A DNA stretch of 64,000 nt from Dyadobacter sp. MSC1_007 (GTDB lineage Bacteria > Bacteroidota > Bacteroidia > Cytophagales > Spirosomataceae). This document shows positions 43,410 through 53,500 of this stretch, one piece after another (the stretch's first letter is position 1; each line of letters begins with the position of its first letter). Location: the NCBI RefSeq assembly GCF_023667495.1, contig NZ_JAMOZL010000001.1, forward strand, positions 558,001 to 622,000, read 5' to 3'. Made by a program: the position numbers and the translations under genes. The notes below the pieces were generated by a model, which ran no database searches, was not told the DNA's origin, and was given only the letters and a program-made list of their open reading frames with translations.

Positions 43410-44726
43410 CTATTTTACCCAAATACCATTGAGCATTACTTTTACGACGTTGCGTGTGGCACTGATGTTTTGAATTGGATTTCCTTTTACTAAAATCAAA
43501 TCCGCCTGCTTGCCTTTTTCAATGCTTCCCAGGCGATCATTGATCCGGAAAAAATGCGCATTCTGCAAAGTGGCTGCATGAATAACCTCCGCCGGACTGA
43601 GCCCGCTGTCGACAAGCAGCTCCATTTCGCGCTGGTAGGCCCATCCGGTTTCAGCATAAGGGATCATCGAATGCGAGCCCACCACTATTTTTGCGCCCGA
43701 ACGATGTAGCCTACCTGTTATTTTTTTCATGGTATCGAATGCAGTCAAACGGGTGGTGTCGAGAGGCTGGCCGGCCGTCGCCTGATATTCGAATGCACCA
43801 AGTGTAGGGCTTACAAACGTCCCTTTATTTTTGAGAAAAACGCCCAGCGAATCGGCTAATGTGCCATTTGGGTCAATTACTTTCCAAACGTCATACCGGC
43901 CTTGTTTCCGCGCATTATTGTCGGCCATTACCAACTGTCTATATTTCTCGCCTGTTATCTGAGGAAGAAGTGAAAGGCCAAAGGAGGTGATATGCTCAAT
44001 ACCATCCAATCCCGCTTCAATAGCCTCCCGGGCCTCAGTGGTTTCCAGGTGAGCCGTAACGGGCAAGCCGCGATTGCGGGCTGCTTTGCATACTTCGCGG
44101 ATGATAGCGGGCGGCAACCGGTAATAGACCTTGATCACAGAAGCACCGATGTCGGCAAGATGATTGACTTCACGCACAGCCTCTTCCGCATCCCTGACCA
44201 CGTAGGCGTCGCGAGGGTAGGCGGGTGGGAACATATCCAGATGCGGACCGGCCAGAAAAAGTCTCGGAATAGTTTTGCCGCTTTTTCGCTCTCCGTCATA
44301 AGCCTCGATCCATGCGCCCGGGTCGCGAAGTGACGTCACGCCGTTTTGAAGGAACATTGCAGGAAGGTCTTTAACGCCATCGAGATGGAAGTGAGAGTCG
44401 ATAAAGCCCGGCATTAGCGTCAAGCCAGCGGCTTCTACGATCTGGGCGTTGTTAGGAATTTTGATGTCGGCCTTTTTGCCAGTTGCCGTAATGATTCCGT
44501 CTGTCACTATCACGCAGCCATCGTTGATGGGTATTCCGCCTGTTCCGTCGACGATGGTAGCTCCGACAATCGCAATTGTACCCGTCCTTGAAGCAAGTTT
44601 TCTTTGATTGATTTCCCTGATCGCTGGCGTTTTGTTTGCAGCGCGTTTAGTTTGAATGCAACCCGGCAGCCACGTCACCATTGACAGTAAGAAAATGACG
44701 GAAATGGTTGATCGGAACCGTTGCAT
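43410..44726 (-). CDS. Lipoprotein amidohydrolase (metal-dependent, TIM barrel)
   Basis: The protein has 438 residues from ATG at 44724-44726, chosen because a lipoprotein signal follows (SVIFLLSMVTWLPGC). The amidohydrolase pattern is TIAIVGATIVDGTGGIPINDGCVIV, LMPGFIDSHFHLDGV (H-x-H metal site), IKVYYRLPPAIIREV, LPVTAHLETTEAREAIEAGLDGIEHITSFG and KIVVGSHSMIPYAETG, with the C-terminal LGSIEKGKQADLILVKGNP. It is a general imidazolonepropionase/dipeptidase-like hydrolase; substrate unknown. Confidence 0.9.
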   Translation of the reverse strand: MQRFRSTISVIFLLSMVTWLPGCIQTKRAANKTPAIREINQRKLASRTGTIAIVGATIVDGTGGIPINDGCVIVTDGIITATGKKADIKIPNNAQIVEAAGLTLMPGFIDSHFHLDGVKDLPAMFLQNGVTSLRDPGAWIEAYDGERKSGKTIPRLFLAGPHLDMFPPAYPRDAYVVRDAEEAVREVNHLADIGASVIKVYYRLPPAIIREVCKAARNRGLPVTAHLETTEAREAIEAGLDGIEHITSFGLSLLPQITGEKYRQLVMADNNARKQGRYDVWKVIDPNGTLADSLGVFLKNKGTFVSPTLGAFEYQATAGQPLDTTRLTAFDTMKKITGRLHRSGAKIVVGSHSMIPYAETGWAYQREMELLVDSGLSPAEVIHAATLQNAHFFRINDRLGSIEKGKQADLILVKGNPIQNISATRNVVKVMLNGIWVK

Positions 44727-44821
44727 GTTTTGGATTATATTTGGATACAATATAAATTCTTTAAATTGGAATACGCATAGTCGACAAAGCGAACAATGGT
44801 CCTTTTTTAATGTCCTGTAAA

Positions 44822-45151
44822 ATGTGGTCAACAGAAACACTCTGGTTTGAAGTCGCGGTGGTCAGTATGATTTTCGCAGTTGGGAATATATTTTTCGGAC
44901 ATTTCGAAGAGCGTACTCCGAGGTGGCGGCCGATTTTAAAATATATCCTGGCGCTGATTATCGTTCCGATGCTGTCTGTCTACGCGGGAAGGGCGGTGAG
45001 CATGGGGCTGCTTGCATTGATGACATTGCCGGTTCTCTATATTCACGGCTATTACTTACCTCGCAAAAAGGGCATCAACGGCTGGACTGGCGAACCCAAA
45101 GGCCGGTATTATGATTTTCGGGGTTGGGATAAAAATATATTTAAAGAATAG
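44822..45151 (+). CDS. Small membrane protein of unknown function
   Basis: The protein has 109 residues from ATG at 44822-44824 (another ATG at 44810 is possible). Three hydrophobic helices are visible (WFEVAVVSMIFAVGNIFFG, ILKYILALIIVPMLSVYAG, LLALMTLPVLYIHGYYL), followed by a charged tail with GWTGEPKGRYYDFRGWD. The gene is divergent from the amidohydrolase gene, 95 bases away. Confidence 0.75.
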   Translation: MWSTETLWFEVAVVSMIFAVGNIFFGHFEERTPRWRPILKYILALIIVPMLSVYAGRAVSMGLLALMTLPVLYIHGYYLPRKKGINGWTGEPKGRYYDFRGWDKNIFKE

Positions 45152-45158
45152 AACGCTC

Positions 45159-45830
45159 TTAGTTTCGCGCAATGCCTTTGCTCCGTTCCTGCAACAAACG
45201 ATAATTCCGGTGATGGGCCAGTGACTTGTCTAGTTGCTCGAATAGGCCTTTATTTTTCAATGCAAACCAATTGACTTTCAGCAGGTACAAGCTCACGTAT
45301 GAGCGCGGGTTTGTACGTATAAAAGTAGCTGTCTCCGACCATAGTTTTTCCCGTTCGAGAGCCTGCTGGCCGATCCAGTATTGAGCGCTATCAACACGGC
45401 TTTTCTTGCGTGCCCGGCCTTCTTCCAGAATGTAGGCATTAAGCCGGTTATCCGACGGTTTCTGGACCTTTTCCTGGAACGCCAGCCATTCCAGATTGCT
45501 TTTTGAATGGGTTACCGTCGAATTGGCAATATTCGTGCTATCAATCCGGATTTCCGTGCCCGGGTCGAAAAAGAAGGTTAATGCGCCCTTTTTCTGTGAA
45601 ACCTGGAACTGGTAAAGATCGGGGACCAGATCTGCGTTCATGCGTAAATGCGTGGTATCAAATCCGAGTTTAATGGAATGGACAATGGCTGCGAAACCCT
45701 TCTCTCTCGTCAGCAGGATCGCCTTGCGGTCGTTCCATTGTTTTGGAGCAATGATCTTGATTTTGACAGTTTGTGTCGAAGTTATCGACATGCATGCTAT
45801 TGCAGTGATTATCAAACGGCTTATGCGCAT
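45159..45830 (-). CDS. Exported DUF4369-like protein without a thioredoxin domain
   Basis: The protein has 223 residues from ATG at 45828-45830. It has a short hydrophobic signal (LIITAIACMSITSTQ). The next part (VKIKIIAPKQWNDRKAILLTREKGFAAIVHSIKLGFDTTHLRMNADLVPDLYQFQVSQKKGALTFFFDPGTEIRIDSTNIANSTVTHSKSNLEW) resembles the DUF4369 domain that precedes TlpA-type thioredoxin domains in Bacteroidota. The helical remainder ends in TFIRTNPRSYVSLYLLKVNW with no CxxC domain. It may be a truncated relative. Confidence 0.7.
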   Translation of the reverse strand: MRISRLIITAIACMSITSTQTVKIKIIAPKQWNDRKAILLTREKGFAAIVHSIKLGFDTTHLRMNADLVPDLYQFQVSQKKGALTFFFDPGTEIRIDSTNIANSTVTHSKSNLEWLAFQEKVQKPSDNRLNAYILEEGRARKKSRVDSAQYWIGQQALEREKLWSETATFIRTNPRSYVSLYLLKVNWFALKNKGLFEQLDKSLAHHRNYRLLQERSKGIARN

Positions 45831-45889
45831 TATCACAGGAAGAGGTAATTAGGATGACCTGTACAATTTAAGATTTATATTTGCAATAC

Positions 45890-46486
45890 ATGCACTATGA
45901 ACGTTATGAAACAACGCAAGGCGAGTCGGCTTTGGTTTACGAGTTTGTAAGCCAAGGGCTAAATGTAAAAAAGATAGTTATTTTTAGTCCGACAAGTTTG
46001 CCCAATCTTTTTAATCTCGGGTTCGGAGACAAAGATGTTTCGACTGGCGACTTTGATGACATCATTGTTACCAACAACGGCGATAGCTTAAAGGTACTAG
46101 CGACGGTTGCGTCATGTGCTGATTCATTCACAAAGGACTTTCCGAAGGCTATGGTCGTCGCAACTGGCAGCACACGTACCAGGACCAGGTTATACAGAAT
46201 GGTAATTTCCAACAATCTTGAAACTATAAGACTTGATTTTCAGGTTTATGGTTTACTGGACGATGATTGGGAGGTGTTTTTACCGAATATCGACTATCAA
46301 GCATTTCTGGTAATCAGAAAAAAAGATTGTAAGATGAAAAAAGAACTTGAACGCACATCGCAACCTACAATCAGAAAGGTAGACAAAAGCCTTGATCAAT
46401 ACCTGGACAAAGGTTTGTTTAAGGATAAAATAGAAAAGATCGAGCACATAATAAGAACCGTCGGGCTTCCGAAGTTTGACAAATAA
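45890..46486 (+). CDS. DUF6934-family protein
   Basis: The protein has 198 residues from ATG at 45890-45892. The family-like core is LVYEFVSQGLNVKKIVIFSPTSLPNLFNLGFGDKDVSTGDFDDIIVTNNGDSLKVLATVASCADSFTKDFPKAMVVATGSTRTRTRLYRMVISNN. The TGST-R-TRLYR stretch is the most conserved-looking segment. No function is established; such genes are frequent in variable regions of Bacteroidota genomes. A TATATTTG box lies at 45876-45883, very close to the start. Confidence 0.8.
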   Translation: MHYERYETTQGESALVYEFVSQGLNVKKIVIFSPTSLPNLFNLGFGDKDVSTGDFDDIIVTNNGDSLKVLATVASCADSFTKDFPKAMVVATGSTRTRTRLYRMVISNNLETIRLDFQVYGLLDDDWEVFLPNIDYQAFLVIRKKDCKMKKELERTSQPTIRKVDKSLDQYLDKGLFKDKIEKIEHIIRTVGLPKFDK

Positions 46487-46491
46487 CAAAA

Positions 46492-46540
46492 CAGTCGGCT
46501 ACTGGCGGTGAATATGCTTCAACCTGCCGGTAACCGACTG
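46492..46540. terminator. Hairpin between convergent genes
   Basis: CAGTCGG (46492-46498) and CCGACTG (46534-46540) form a perfect outer stem, and an inner stem between TGGCGG and CTGCCGG regions extends it. It lies between the stops at 46486 (plus) and 46564 (minus) and probably serves both as terminator. Confidence 0.55.
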
Positions 46541-46563
46541 CAATATTTCAAAACGAAAAGCCT

Positions 46564-47406
46564 TTATTTAATCTCCACTTTCACCAGCACCGGTTGGTGA
46601 TCGGAAGGGTAACGCTGCTCCTTGGCGTCTGTGAGTACGCCGTATTTCAATACATCTATATTCTTGCTGACAAAAATATAGTCGATGCGGTTTTTCATTG
46701 GCGCGTCGAATTTGAAGCTGTTGAATGTGCCTTCCGGGCCGTAAGGAGCCTGTTTTGTGACGTCATGCGTATCATTTAACAAGCCGCCGATCGTTTTCAT
46801 TTGCTCGGTTTCAGGAGTCGAATTGAAATCGCCGGTGAGGATAATAGTCGATTTACCAGCTATTTCATTCATTTTTTTGACCATCAGATGACCCGATTGT
46901 CTGCGTGCTTCCACTCCCTGATGGTCGAAATGTACATTGAAGAAATAGAACTTCTTTTTTGAGGTAAGGTCCTGAAATTCACCCCAGGAGCAGATCCGGT
47001 TGCAGCAGGTCGCGTCCCATCCTTTTCCTGGCTTGTCCGGCGTTTCGCTCAACCAGAAATCGCCTGATTTGAGCAGCTTAAAACGGTCTTTCTTATAAAA
47101 AATGGCCGAATGCTCGCCGCCTTCCTTGCCATCGTCGCGACCTTTGCCGATGAATGCAAATTCAGGTAATTCGGCCACGTCTTTCAATTGGCCGATCAAT
47201 GCTTCCTGAACACCGAAAATGTCGAATTCATGAAATCGGATCAGTCCTTTTACATTTTCCTTGCGGTTGGGCCAGGCGTTTATGCCGTCGTTAGGGGTGT
47301 TGTAGCGCAAGTTGTACGAACCAACGTTAATAGTCGTAGTTTTCTGAGCAAACGACGCGGTTGAGATCGTCAGGAATGCCAGGAGGTAAAGGGCAAATTT
47401 TTTCAT
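46564..47406 (-). CDS. Exported endonuclease/exonuclease/phosphatase-fold enzyme
   Basis: The protein has 280 residues with a signal peptide (FALYLLAFLTISTASFAQ). The EEP-fold residues are visible: Asn in GSYNLRYNTPND, Glu in IFGVQEALIGQL, HSAIFYKKDRF, the His/Asp-Asn pair in ILTGDFNSTPET, Asp in NRIDYIFVSKNID and the final Asp-His in YPSDHQPVLVKV. It cleaves phosphodiesters or phosphomonoesters in the periplasm or outside the cell. It lies downstream of the metallophosphoesterase, separated from it by a strong terminator. Confidence 0.9.
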   Translation of the reverse strand: MKKFALYLLAFLTISTASFAQKTTTINVGSYNLRYNTPNDGINAWPNRKENVKGLIRFHEFDIFGVQEALIGQLKDVAELPEFAFIGKGRDDGKEGGEHSAIFYKKDRFKLLKSGDFWLSETPDKPGKGWDATCCNRICSWGEFQDLTSKKKFYFFNVHFDHQGVEARRQSGHLMVKKMNEIAGKSTIILTGDFNSTPETEQMKTIGGLLNDTHDVTKQAPYGPEGTFNSFKFDAPMKNRIDYIFVSKNIDVLKYGVLTDAKEQRYPSDHQPVLVKVEIK

Positions 47407-47432
47407 TGGTATGGATTAAGGTTAATACTTAT

Positions 47433-47456
47433 AAAACAAAAGACCCCGAAGGGTCT
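47433..47456 (-). terminator. Rho-independent terminator of metallophosphoesterase gene
   Basis: On the minus strand AGACCC-TTCG-GGGTCT (47441-47456) forms a perfect 6-bp stem with a UUCG tetraloop and is followed by TTTGTTTT. It lies 65 bases after the stop of the metallophosphoesterase gene. Confidence 0.85.
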
Positions 47457-47520
47457 CCTGTTGTCGACGCCAAAATTATGCTATTAATGTTATCCTATGA
47501 TTAATAGTGAGGGCTTCTCA

Positions 47521-48738
47521 TTACTTACCCTTTTTAGGGACCAAAAACTTGCCTACAAGCTCTCCGTCATCGCGGATCATTTTCAGATCGAGCTGCTTGC
47601 GTGTCGCATGCAACTTGATCAGCGTCCGTTTGCCTTCGAGCGGCCCGCCGCCGATCACGATCGGATAATTGTGGTCCGCATCGGGCTCGTGCGTCATGTA
47701 CCGGTGTGTGTGCCCGGATATCTGAAGGTCGATTTTTGCTTTGTTCAAAACCGGCCCAAATAGTGCCCGGCAATGCAAGGTGCCGTGCCAGTCACCGGAA
47801 TGGTAAGGTGAAATGTGGATCAGTACGACGCGGAAATCAGCTTTTTTGAACTCCGGAGATTCAACCTCTTTTTCCAGCCATTTTTTCTGCACCTCGCGGT
47901 AACGGTCAAATGCGGACAAGCCACCATACTCCACGCTATCATCGGTTTTATCCTCCCCGGAGTCGAGTACCACGAAACGCACCGGCCCGCGTGTGAATGC
48001 GAAGTAATATTTTTGATCGGGGTAGGCATAGTATTCGGGGATATGCCGTGAAAAACTTCCGCGGCATTCGTGGTTGCCCTGAGTTAAAAGGAAGGGGAAT
48101 TCGCTTGCGAAAATATCGACAGAAGGTTTGATCAGGTGGTCGACCATTTGCCGCTCTTCGGTAACCCAGTCGAAACAGTCGCCATTGAAGACCACGAAAT
48201 CATAATCGCGCGTGTTACCCGTGTACCCGTGACGATAAAGCAGTTGCGGGATGATCTGCGGACGGTCGTGAATGTCATTGAAGACCACCATTTTGAATTC
48301 GTCCTCATTGTCGGCCCAGGTTTTGAAGCCATACATCGGACTCGCGATCGTTTCACCAAACTCTACCTTTGATCCCTTATAACCTAGTACTTCCGTGGAC
48401 ACAATTTTGTATTTGTGTTCGGTACCCGGTTTAAGGCCGGTCAGCGTGATCTTGTTGATCCGGTTGTTGGCTTCGATCAACCCGTTGCTATAGCCAAACT
48501 CCCGCTTGCTGGTGTAAGTGCCTGCGCCATATTCCACCCAGCTGAAACAGTTTTTATGTGTGATCCACATAATCGTCACTTCGTCCGTGCCCATATTTTG
48601 TAAATACGGGCCAGCAATAAAATGGTTTTTGTCCTCGGCAGGCACGGGTTCTGCTGCCTGCGCGGCGGTAAAGGGCAACAGGCTCAGTGCCCCGATCTGA
48701 GACATTTTTTCAAGAAAAGACCTTCTGTCTGAAAGCAT
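47521..48738 (-). CDS. Tat-exported purple-acid-phosphatase-like metallophosphoesterase
   Basis: The protein has 405 residues. The N-terminus has a twin-arginine motif (DRRSFLEKM, RR 5-6) and a hydrophobic stretch ending in AAQA. A fibronectin-III-like domain follows (EVTIMWITHKNCFSWVEYG). The metallophosphatase motifs are VFNDIHDRP, FNGDCFDWV, TQGNHECRG, HISPYHSGDWHG and ISGHTHRYM. It dephosphorylates extracellular or periplasmic phosphoesters. It lies 30 bases downstream of susD and probably belongs to the same operon. The leader CCTAACCC is 9-16 bases upstream of its ATG. Confidence 0.92.
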   Translation of the reverse strand: MLSDRRSFLEKMSQIGALSLLPFTAAQAAEPVPAEDKNHFIAGPYLQNMGTDEVTIMWITHKNCFSWVEYGAGTYTSKREFGYSNGLIEANNRINKITLTGLKPGTEHKYKIVSTEVLGYKGSKVEFGETIASPMYGFKTWADNEDEFKMVVFNDIHDRPQIIPQLLYRHGYTGNTRDYDFVVFNGDCFDWVTEERQMVDHLIKPSVDIFASEFPFLLTQGNHECRGSFSRHIPEYYAYPDQKYYFAFTRGPVRFVVLDSGEDKTDDSVEYGGLSAFDRYREVQKKWLEKEVESPEFKKADFRVVLIHISPYHSGDWHGTLHCRALFGPVLNKAKIDLQISGHTHRYMTHEPDADHNYPIVIGGGPLEGKRTLIKLHATRKQLDLKMIRDDGELVGKFLVPKKGK

Positions 48739-48768
48739 ATTATTAAGGGTTAGGAACAGTCAAATGTA

Positions 48769-50499
48769 TTACTCCCAATTCGGATTTTGGGTCAGATTGG
48801 TATTAAGCAGCCTTTCTTGTTTTGGAATAGGATAGAGGTAATCCCTGTTTTCGTCAAACTTCTTTTTAATGTGGCCATTCACAACAATGTTACCACCCTT
48901 CGCACCATTTTCCAAAAGGATCTCGCTGCCGAGTTTGAGTAGTTGTGCACCCGAAACGGTTGGTTTGGTGCCTTCGTAAATGACGAGGTCGACCTTCCCG
49001 TTTTTGTCCAGATCATATTCGCCGAGCCCTGGAAAGTACATGCCTTTGTATTGCTTTGTCAGGGCTTGTCCTTCCTTCCAGCGAATAATATCATCCCAGC
49101 GGAAGTAGTTTTCCATAACCAGCTCAATGCGGCGCTCGCGGCGGATTTCAAGGATCACACCCAGATTTTTCCCGGTGATCTGCGAGTATAGTTGTGCCTG
49201 ATAAGGGTCGGGCTTTGCATTGGCATCTTCCATGCTGATGTTCGGCATTCCAACGCGGTCACGGATAAGCTTGATGGACATATCGAGGTCAGCCTGCGTC
49301 AATGTACCTTTTTCTGCTTTGGCTTCCGCATAATTCAGCAAAACTTCGGCATAGCGGAAGATTGGCATGTCGGTAATGTCTTTGTTGAAAGTATCCCATT
49401 TGGGTTCCGACACAAATTTGATCAACTGGTAACCGGTAACAGTAGCTCCGAATTCCGGCACGAGTTGCGCAGTTTCACCAATGCGCGTGTAACCCGGCGT
49501 GCGGATGGTCTGCGCGAGGCGTGGATCACGGTTCTGAACTTCATCGAAAAATTGCAAGGTCTCGTAACCTTTTTTATCCGTAAAACGCGATCCGTCGGCC
49601 ATCAGGTAGCTGTTAACCAGTTTTTTCTCCAAACCGGGCTTCCCGTAAGAGGCAGTCATGGTGTAGTAATTCAGGTTGTGATAAACCTGCAACTGATCGC
49701 TGAAATCACGCGCCAGGATGATTTCGTCCGGGATCGCATTGTCCGAGGAGAAAAGCTTTAAATAGGCGGTGGTCGGCGTGGCTTTGTAAATGGAATAACC
49801 GCTGTTTTTCATCAGATCGGTAGAAGCGTCGATAGATGCGTTGAGGAATTTCTCTGAATCTGGTAGGTTAAATTCCTTATGGTATTTTCGGAATGTGCCT
49901 TCATAAAGGGCAATGCGGGATTTTAGCGCCAATGCTGTCCATTTTGTGACGGTATTCACTTGTCTGGAAGCTTCAAGTGTGGAGATTGCGTAATTAATAT
50001 CCGCCATCACCGAATCCATTACCAACGTCCTCGGGTCCCGTGCTTTGGTCAGCAAATCGGCGTCCTCTATTTCGATCGTGCTGGAATACCAGGGCACATC
50101 ACCGAACCGTTTCACCATTCCAAAATAAAAATAGGCCCGGAAAAAGCGTGCGAGACCGTTGTATTTGATCACCGCTTTTTTGTCAGGGCATTTCCCCGAA
50201 TTCGCAAGGAAGTAATTGATATTACGCAAATTTCCCCACGACCAGCCGCCGCCGCTGGTCGGAACCACGCGTGTTCCCTGCAATTCGTCGCGCAAGCTGT
50301 TCTTGACGACATTATCGACATCTTCATTATATACATCTTCCGCTCCCGGAAGCATATTGTACATCGAATTCGTGTACAACAAAAGATCGTTTTCGGTATT
50401 AAAAAAGGTTTCCGGCGATATGGCGTCCATCGGAAGCTCATTCAGGTCACAAGCCACGAGGCCTAGTGCCAAAGCCAGTATGCAGATCGACTTTTTCAT
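48769..50499 (-). CDS. RagB/SusD-family surface lipoprotein (classical type)
   Basis: The protein has 576 residues from ATG at 50497-50499, with a lipoprotein signal ending at LVAC (Cys17). Classical SusD features are MDAISPETFFNTENDLLLYTNSMY, LARFFRAYFYFGMVKRFGDVPWYS, FRYAEVLLNYAEAKAE and the C-terminal ILEIRRERRIELVMENYFRWDDIIRWKEGQALTKQYKGMYFPGLG with a closing YLYPIPKQERLLN-NLTQNPNW. It forms the SusCD pair with the next gene upstream, 29 bases away. Confidence 0.95.
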   Translation of the reverse strand: MKKSICILALALGLVACDLNELPMDAISPETFFNTENDLLLYTNSMYNMLPGAEDVYNEDVDNVVKNSLRDELQGTRVVPTSGGGWSWGNLRNINYFLANSGKCPDKKAVIKYNGLARFFRAYFYFGMVKRFGDVPWYSSTIEIEDADLLTKARDPRTLVMDSVMADINYAISTLEASRQVNTVTKWTALALKSRIALYEGTFRKYHKEFNLPDSEKFLNASIDASTDLMKNSGYSIYKATPTTAYLKLFSSDNAIPDEIILARDFSDQLQVYHNLNYYTMTASYGKPGLEKKLVNSYLMADGSRFTDKKGYETLQFFDEVQNRDPRLAQTIRTPGYTRIGETAQLVPEFGATVTGYQLIKFVSEPKWDTFNKDITDMPIFRYAEVLLNYAEAKAEKGTLTQADLDMSIKLIRDRVGMPNISMEDANAKPDPYQAQLYSQITGKNLGVILEIRRERRIELVMENYFRWDDIIRWKEGQALTKQYKGMYFPGLGEYDLDKNGKVDLVIYEGTKPTVSGAQLLKLGSEILLENGAKGGNIVVNGHIKKKFDENRDYLYPIPKQERLLNTNLTQNPNWE

Positions 50500-50528
50500 A
50501 TTGAATATCAAGTTTGGATAGCGACCGG

Positions 50529-53500
50529 TCAGAAATTGATGGTCAGACCGGTTGAGATTGTTTTGGACAGCGGATAGGTTCTTCCATTAGTGACATCTCC
50601 GTCAAATTGTTCAGGATCAATGTATTTGCTTCTCAATGGCGTGTAGGTAAGCAAGTTTTCGCCGCTGACATAGATCCTCGCATGAGGTATCCTTACTTTT
50701 TTAGTCAGGCGTGCGGGGATTGTGTAGCCGATCACGACGTTTTTGAGCCGCAGGTAACCAATGTTCTGAAGATACCGGTCGTTGCGAGCATTCAGGTCAC
50801 CGCCACCATTGAGGGCCGTATAACCGCGCAGCAGTGGGAAATAGGCATCCTGGTTATCAGGCGTCCAGACGTCATCATTGAAGTTTTCAGGAATGAATGA
50901 ATAATACGGACGCGAGTAGGGGCCCCAAAACTTGTCGGCATTGGCGCCGGGATACCAGTTTCTTTTGAGAATGCCCTGTGCGAGCGCCGAAAAATCGAAG
51001 CCATTCCAGCTTGCACCGAGGTTAATGCCATAACGGAACCTGGGATTTGCATTACCGATAATCCGAAGATCACCATGGTCTGCAAGCGTATTGGCACCTT
51101 CTGAGATCTTGCCATCACCATTCAAATCCTTGAATTTCAGGTCACCTGCCTGCAATTTGCTCCATTCGCCGGGGGCGCTTAACCGTTGCTTGTTGACGAT
51201 CGTCTGATCCACTTTGTAAGCTTGCGCCTCGTCATTGGTTTTAAATACACCGTCGATCGAATATCCCCACATTTCTCCGATAACCTGTCCTTCATAACGG
51301 CTCGACAGGATCTTGTTGGGGTTGTCGTATTTCGTAATGGTTGATCTGTAATCCGATACGATGAATGAAGCGTTGTAAGAGAAGCTCTTTCCTGCCAGTT
51401 TGAAATCGTCGCGCCAGCTGAGCGAAAGTTCAAAACCACGCGTGCGGAGGTCACCGGCATTCTCGGTAGGGACGGTAGCGCCGTAAACAGACGGCAACAC
51501 CTTCCCGGGAATCAGCATATCGGTGGTTTTCCGGACATAGGCGTCTACCACGAGATTCAATCTGTTTTTGAGGAAATCAGCATCGATTCCGATATTGGAA
51601 GTCGTGGCTTTTTCCCAGGTAAGACCTGCTGAAATAGGGTTTGGGCTATCGACATAGGACAATTTCTGTCCATTTGTAATCCACGAAGATAGTGCCGTGG
51701 GCATGGTGGAAATATAGGGATAGAAGCTGGCAGAGTTGTTATTAGCAGGCAGCTGGTTCCCCAGTGTTCCGTAGGAGGCCCTTACCTTAAAGTTGTTCAC
51801 GACAGCTTTAACTGGTTCAAAGAAGTTTTCCTCACTGATCCGCCAACCCGCAGACACCGAAGGGAAAAAGCCGTATCTTCTTCCTTCTCCAAAACGGGAA
51901 GTACCGTCATAGCGACCATTCATTTCCAGCAGATATTTTCCCAAAAAGTCGTAATTCAGACGGAAGAATGCCCCGAACAACGAGTATTTGTAGGAACCTC
52001 CGTTAACGAGCTGTTCACCGGTTCCCAGGTTCAGGTCATTAAGACTTTCTGAAAGCAGGTTTTTCCGGGAGCCGGTCAGTACCTGATGTTTTTTGGTTTC
52101 ATAATTGATACCCGCCGTGGCACCAATGTAATGCTTGCCCAGCGTGTGGTTGAATGAAGAAAACACGTTGATCACATTCATCGGGTCGAACCACAATGTT
52201 TTCTTCAATTGATCTGTGTTATAATTGGGGACTGCGGCGAGTATTCCCGGCTGGATAGAATATTGCGCGACGGCAGAACGATACCAGTCGTCGGCGATGT
52301 AAAATGAGTACGAATGGTTGGCGACCAGGTTCCAGCTTTTGGTGAAATCGATGGTTAGAGAGTTGATAGTGGTCAGCTCGTGAATCTTCTTTTCACCGCC
52401 GGCAACGCCTTTCAGGAGATTGGCAAAAAGTCCATCCCCAATCGAATAGTTGTTTTTCAGTGTATTATAAGTAGCGGTTCCGTCCGGGTTGCGTGGCGCA
52501 TATACAGGCAATGCGTGGACCGTAATGGCCACGAAGTTAGAATTGGCGCCGCCTTCAAGTCCTGGATATTTATATTTTGAATCAAAATACTGGGTATTGT
52601 TGCTCACTTTCAGCCAAGGCGTCAATTGTGCATTGACTTTGGTTCTCAGCGTATAGGAATTGAACCTGTCGGTATTAATCCGCATGATCCCGTCCTTTTG
52701 AAATACAGACCCTGAAAGAAAATAATTGACCTTATCCGTACCTCCCGAAACATTGAGATTGTGCTGTTTCGACGGCTGTGTCATGTTAAATATCGTATTC
52801 CACCAGTCGTAGCTGCCGTAATAGTTATAAATGTCTTTGCCGTTTACATTTTTGACGACTGTCCAGGGGCGTGCGGGGTTCTCCGTCTTGTCATTTTTGC
52901 GAGCGGCAAGTTCCGCGTAATCTTCTTCGGAATATCGAGTGTAGGTGTTACCAGTTGCCCTTTTGAATGCTTCGTCGTTCAGCATGGTATGCTCATACCC
53001 GTTGGTCATAAAATCGGTGCTTACCGTGGGTTTCGACCATCCGAAGTTATTGCTGTACGAAACGCTGGTTTTTCCGCTTTTGGCGGTTTTTGTGGTCACG
53101 AGCACGACACCAAAAGCACCACGCGCTCCGTAAATCGCGGACGCAGCTGCATCTTTCAGTACGGAAACCGACTCCACGTCGTTAGGGTTAATCCGGTTGA
53201 TATCGCCCGGTATGCCGTCGATCAGCACGAGCGGGCCGCCGCCGTTAATGGAAGTTTCCCCTCTGACATTCAGCGAACCGCCCGAACCTGGTTGCCCCGT
53301 GCTGAATGTAATGTTCAGGTTAGGGATCATACCTTGCAGAATCTGCGACATGTTGTTCAAAGGTCTGTTTTCCAGATCTTTGGATTGAATTTGTGTTACG
53401 GCACCGGTGAGGTTCACGCGCTTTTGTGTACCATAACCCACCACCACAAGTTCTGACAATGCTTTGTTATCGGCCAGCAAGGTTACGTTAATTTCGGCGC

